NCBI GenBank assembly: GCA_963660495.1
Contig: CAVKYO010000043.1
Span: forward strand, 1-18,857
Source of the DNA: CAG-877 sp963660495
Lineage (GTDB): Bacteria; Bacillota_I; Bacilli_A; RF39; UBA660
Direction: 5' to 3'
DNA: 18,857 nucleotides
The notes under the pieces are model-generated. The model worked only from the letters and a program-made list of their open reading frames with translations. It made no database searches and was not told the origin of the DNA. Of the stretch, positions 15,637 to 18,857 are shown piece by piece; the first letter of the stretch is position 1; each line of letters begins with the position of its first letter. Position numbers and translations under genes: made by a program.

Positions 15637-15658
15637 CTATTTTGATACTAATTTTTAA

Positions 15659-17728
15659 CTAATTTCCACTCTTTTTAATAATTTCATCAGCAATGTTCTT
15701 AGGTACTTCTTCATAATGATCTGGGAACATTACGAATGTAGCTCTACCTTGTGTATTAGAACGTAAGTTAGTAGCATAACCAAACATTTCTGATAATGGA
15801 ACCATAGCGCTTAATTTAACAGCATTACCTTGTGACTCTTGTCCTAATGGCTTACCACGGCGAGATGTTAAATCACCCATAACGTTACCGAAGTATTCAT
15901 CTGGTGTAGTAACATCAACTTTCATAATAGGCTCAAGTAATACTGGTTTACACTTATTTTTAGCTTCTTTTAATGCAAAGCTAGCAGCAATTTTAAATGC
16001 CATTTCGTTAGAGTCAACATCATGGTAAGAACCATCAAATAATGTACATTTAACATCAATCATAGGATATCCAGCAAGAACACCAGTTTGTAATGCTTCT
16101 TGTAATCCTTTATCAACAACTGGAATGTATTCTCTAGGTACTACACCACCAACGATTTGATCAACGAATTCATAACCTTTATCTGGATTTGGCTCAAATT
16201 TAACCCAAACATGTCCATATTGTCCACGTCCACCAGATTGTTTAATATACTTACCTTCACAATCAGCAGCTTGCTTAATTGTTTCACGATAAGCAACTTG
16301 TGGAGCACCAACATTTGCTTCAACATTGAATTCACGTTTCATACGATCAACTAATACATCAAGGTGTAACTCACCCATACCAGCGATAACTGTTTGACCA
16401 GTTTCATGATCAGTATGAACTTTAAATGTTGGATCCTCTTCTGCTAATTTTTGTAATGCTAATGACATTTTAGCTTGATCAGCTTTTGACTTAGGTTCAA
16501 CAGCTAATTGAATAACTGGTTCAGGAACAACTAAGCTTTCCAAAATAATTGGTTTCTTTTCATCACATAATGTATCACCAGTAGTTGTATTCTTTAATCC
16601 AACTGCTGCGGCAATATCACCAGTGTAAACATCACTAATTTCATTACGAGTATTAGCGTGCATTTGTAGTATACGTCCAATTCTTTCTTTAACTTCTTTA
16701 GTAGAGTTTAATACATAACTACCCGAAGCTAAATGTCCAGAGTAAACTCTGAAGAATGTTAAACGTCCAACAAATGGATCTGTCATAACCTTAAATGCTA
16801 AAGAACTAAATGGTTCATTATCATTAGGATGACGAACTTCTTCTTCTCCCTTTAAATTACGTCCCTTTATAGCTGGAGTATCAACAGGACTTGGTAGATA
16901 ATCAATAACTGCATCAAGTAATAGTCTAATGCCCTTATTACCTAAAGCATCTCCACACATAACAGGGAAAAATTCAGCACTTAAACATCCTTTACGGATA
17001 GCACTTTTAACCATATCTACAGAGATTTCCTCTCCCTCTAGATATTTTTCCATCATTTCATCATCAAATTCAGCAACTGCTTCTAATAATTCAGAATGCT
17101 TTTCAATTACTAAATCTTTTAAATCACTTGGAATTTCAATTTCCTTAAGATTTTCTTCTTCAGTACCATCAAACTCATAAGCTTTTTGAGTAATGATATC
17201 AACAACACCACGGAAATTATCTTCAGCACCTATTGGCCATTCAATTGGAGCAGCATTAACACCTAACCTGTTCTTAATGCTCTTTAAACTGTATGCAAAA
17301 TCAGCTCCCATTTTTCCCATTTTATTAGCGAAAATAATTCTAGGAACACTAAATTCATCAGCTTGACGCCATACAGTTTCCATTTGAGGCTCAACACCAG
17401 CTTGAGCATCAAGTAAAGCTACAGAACCATCAAGTACTCTTAAACTACGACTAACTTCAATAGTAAAGTCTACGTGTCCAGGAGTATCGATTATATTACA
17501 GCGGTATCCATTCCAATATGCAGTTGTTGCTGCAGAAGTAATAGTGATACCACGTTCTTTTTCTTGCTCCATCCAGTCCATTTGGCTAGCTCCATCATGA
17601 GTTTCACCAATTTTATGGATTTTACCAGCAAGATATAAAATACGCTCAGTAGTTGTAGTTTTACCAGCATCAATATGAGCCATAATTCCAAAATTTCTTG
17701 TCTTATCTAAAGACGTATCTCTTGCCAT
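15659..17728 (-). CDS. fusA: Elongation factor G with altered guanine-recognition motifs
   Basis: EF-G is the GTPase that drives tRNA-mRNA translocation and, with RRF, ribosome recycling. The 689-aa product has all five domains. Canonical parts: G1 AHIDAGKTTTTE (17-28), G2 RGITIT (59-64), G3 DTPGH (81-85), and typical domains IV-V (GGVVPREYIPVVDKG, SRRGKPLG). Two guanine-base contacts are unusual. G4, normally NKMD, is NKMG (residues 135-138, Gly138 codon GGA at 17317-17315). G5, normally GSA, is GDA (Asp260, codon GAT at 16951-16949). The frame is otherwise intact, and its place in the str operon argues that this is the housekeeping EF-G. RBS AGGAAAGGG supports ATG at 17728; the gap to rpsG is 13 nt. 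Confidence 0.97.
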   Translation of the reverse strand: MARDTSLDKTRNFGIMAHIDAGKTTTTERILYLAGKIHKIGETHDGASQMDWMEQEKERGITITSAATTAYWNGYRCNIIDTPGHVDFTIEVSRSLRVLDGSVALLDAQAGVEPQMETVWRQADEFSVPRIIFANKMGKMGADFAYSLKSIKNRLGVNAAPIEWPIGAEDNFRGVVDIITQKAYEFDGTEEENLKEIEIPSDLKDLVIEKHSELLEAVAEFDDEMMEKYLEGEEISVDMVKSAIRKGCLSAEFFPVMCGDALGNKGIRLLLDAVIDYLPSPVDTPAIKGRNLKGEEEVRHPNDNEPFSSLAFKVMTDPFVGRLTFFRVYSGHLASGSYVLNSTKEVKERIGRILQMHANTRNEISDVYTGDIAAAVGLKNTTTGDTLCDEKKPIILESLVVPEPVIQLAVEPKSKADQAKMSLALQKLAEEDPTFKVHTDHETGQTVIAGMGELHLDVLVDRMKREFNVEANVGAPQVAYRETIKQAADCEGKYIKQSGGRGQYGHVWVKFEPNPDKGYEFVDQIVGGVVPREYIPVVDKGLQEALQTGVLAGYPMIDVKCTLFDGSYHDVDSNEMAFKIAASFALKEAKNKCKPVLLEPIMKVDVTTPDEYFGNVMGDLTSRRGKPLGQESQGNAVKLSAMVPLSEMFGYATNLRSNTQGRATFVMFPDHYEEVPKNIADEIIKKSGN

Positions 17729-17741
17729 AAATTACCCTTTC

Positions 17742-18209
17742 CTACCATCTATAATGAGCAAAAGCTTTATTAGCCTCAGCCATTCTATGAGTATCTTCAC
17801 GTTTTTTAACTGCTGCACCTGTACCATTAGATGCATCTAAAATTTCATTAGCTAAATTATCAGCCATTCCTTTTCCACCACGATCGCGAGAATACTTAGT
17901 TAACCATCTTAACGCTAAAGCTTGACTTCTCGCAGGTGTAACTTCTATAGGTACTTGATAGTTAGATCCACCAACACGACGGCTCTTAACTTCAAGAGCT
18001 GGTTTAATATTTTCCATAGCAGCATTAAATACTTCTAATGGATCTTTACCAGATTTTGCCTTAACTTGATCAAATGCTTCATAAACTATTGTTTGAGCTG
18101 TTCCCTTTTTACCATCTAACATAATAGTATTAATTAGTTTAGCAACTACTTTTGACTTATATATTGGATCTGGTAAAATGTCTCTTTTAACTGCACGTCT
18201 CTTACGCAT
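17742..18209 (-). CDS. rpsG: 30S ribosomal protein S7
   Basis: S7 is a primary 16S rRNA-binding protein that nucleates the 30S head and lines the exit site. The 155-aa product begins MRKRRAVKRDILPDPIYKS and carries the usual RRVGGSNYQVPIEV and SRDRGGKGMADNLANEI motifs, ending KAFAHYRW. GGGAGG precedes ATG at 18209. The 29-nt gap to rpsL contains the AT palindrome AAAATTTAAATTTT. In E. coli S7 represses its operon by binding the rpsL-rpsG gap; this gap is too short to show a comparable site. Confidence 0.98.
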   Translation of the reverse strand: MRKRRAVKRDILPDPIYKSKVVAKLINTIMLDGKKGTAQTIVYEAFDQVKAKSGKDPLEVFNAAMENIKPALEVKSRRVGGSNYQVPIEVTPARSQALALRWLTKYSRDRGGKGMADNLANEILDASNGTGAAVKKREDTHRMAEANKAFAHYRW

Positions 18210-18238
18210 TTTAATTTCCTCCCTTCAAAATTTAAATT

Positions 18239-18649
18239 TTACTTAGGTCTCTTAGCACCGTATTTACTACGTCCTTGCTTACGATCCTTAACACCAGCAG
18301 TATCTAAAGTACCACGAATAATATGATAACGAACACCGATTAAGTCCTTAACACGACCACCACGAATTAATACAACACTATGCTCTTGTAAGTTGTGTCC
18401 AATTCCTGGTATATAAGTATCAACTTCCTTACCATTAGATAAACGAACACGTGCATATTTACGTAATGCTGAGTTTGGCTTTTTAGGTGTTTTAGTACCA
18501 ACACGAGTACAAACTCCACGTTTTTGAGGTGAATGAACTTCAGTTGCCTTCTTTTGAATAGTATTGATTCCAACTCCAAGAACTGGTGCTTTACTCTTTC
18601 TAACCTTATCCTTACGATTTTTATGAACTAATTGGTTAATTGTAGGCAT
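18239..18649 (-). CDS. rpsL: 30S ribosomal protein S12
   Basis: S12 sits at the decoding centre and controls accuracy and the streptomycin response. The 136-aa product has the Firmicute-type N-terminal extension and motifs PQKRGVCTRV, TKTPKKPNSALRK (Lys56 equals E. coli Lys42/43) and GHNLQEHSV. The second streptomycin loop, normally VKDLPGVRYH, reads VKDLIGVRYH: Ile104 replaces the proline equivalent to E. coli Pro90/91, while Asp102, the site of beta-methylthiolation in some bacteria, is kept. RBS AAAGGAG lies 10 nt before ATG. It is first in the str operon behind promoter 18745-18773. Confidence 0.97.
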   Translation of the reverse strand: MPTINQLVHKNRKDKVRKSKAPVLGVGINTIQKKATEVHSPQKRGVCTRVGTKTPKKPNSALRKYARVRLSNGKEVDTYIPGIGHNLQEHSVVLIRGGRVKDLIGVRYHIIRGTLDTAGVKDRKQGRSKYGAKRPK

Positions 18650-18668
18650 AAAATATATCTCCTTTCTT

Positions 18669-18725
18669 TACACATATCCAGGTGTATCATTTTACCCTTT
18701 AAATAAAACTTTGCACAAAGCAAAG
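18669..18725 (-). promoter_or_regulatory. str operon leader with two hairpins
   Basis: The leader of about 90 nt before rpsL contains CTTTGC-TTTGT-GCAAAG (18725-18709), followed by TTTTATTT, and TACAC-(8 nt)-GTGTA (18686-18669), which ends 4 nt before the AAAGGAG ribosome binding site. The first looks like a weak attenuator; the second is placed to influence initiation. Regulation by a ribosomal protein is possible but inferred only. Confidence 0.4.
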
Positions 18726-18744
18726 ATATTTAATCAGCAAAAAT

Positions 18745-18773
18745 AATATAACACTAACTTAAATCAAAGTCAA
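18745..18773 (-). promoter_or_regulatory. Promoter of the str operon (rpsL-rpsG-fusA-tuf)
   Basis: TTGACT (18773-18768), 17-bp spacer, TATATT (18750-18745) on the minus strand: a near-consensus promoter with the start near 18738, giving a leader of about 90 nt. This indicates that the str operon starts here rather than only by read-through from upstream genes. Confidence 0.75.
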
Positions 18774-18857
18774 CCAAAACTTTGAAAAAAGTAAGAATAA
18801 TTGTAACTATTCAGACATATAATTCAAAAAAAATAAGAAAGTAGTATAAATATGCTG

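Noticed and set aside
1..18857. CRISPR arrays, insertion sequences, prophage or att sites
   Set aside because: No regularly spaced repeats, transposase-like proteins or flanking direct repeats were seen; the only tandem repeat is the 23-bp unit at the end of eno.

Overview
The window is AT-rich DNA (GC looks near 30%, judged by eye) from a low-GC Gram-positive bacterium, probably an anaerobic, Mollicutes-related Bacilli/RF39-type Firmicute. UGA is a true stop here (pflB and capA end in TGA) and Trp is TGG, so this is not the mycoplasma code. Peptidoglycan genes (murD, a FemABX-type transferase) point to a walled cell. Pyruvate formate-lyase points to anaerobic fermentation. The tmRNA tag ends in AFA, as mollicute tags do, rather than the usual LAA. 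The taxonomic placement is inference.

Layout. 1-116: short region downstream of tmRNA. 117-495 (-): ssrA (tmRNA). 605-3549 (+): pflB-pflA, divergent from ssrA, closed by a terminator that also serves the convergent smpB. 3602-7337 (-): rnr-capA-like-smpB as one unit. 7429-7644 (-): secG with its own promoter and terminator. 7700-10115 (-): proS and an overlapping kinase-like gene, under a proline T-box riboswitch. 10404-12966 (-): murD-eno, overlapping. 13075-14313 (+): FemABX-type gene, divergent from murD. 14391-18649 (-): str operon rpsL-rpsG-fusA-tuf, with an upstream promoter and an internal tuf promoter.

Functionally this is core housekeeping: ribosome decoding and elongation (S12, S7, EF-G, EF-Tu), ribosome rescue and RNA decay (tmRNA, SmpB, RNase R), secretion (SecG), prolyl-tRNA charging, glycolysis and fermentation (enolase, Pfl), and wall synthesis. 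I found no mobile elements, CRISPR arrays, rRNA or tRNA genes, and no obvious new multigene system.

The points most worth checking are: (1) EF-G, where the G4 motif NKxD reads NKMG and the G5 Ser-Ala reads Asp-Ala, so an aspartate is lost from one guanine-contact loop and gained in the other; (2) an uncharacterised kinase-fold protein coupled to proS under T-box control; (3) Ile replacing the near-universal Pro of ribosomal protein S12 at the streptomycin-response site; (4) a 23-bp tandem duplication of the 3' end of a short enolase gene; (5) the dispersed ssrA/smpB/rnr rescue cluster, interrupted by pflBA and a capA-like gene.
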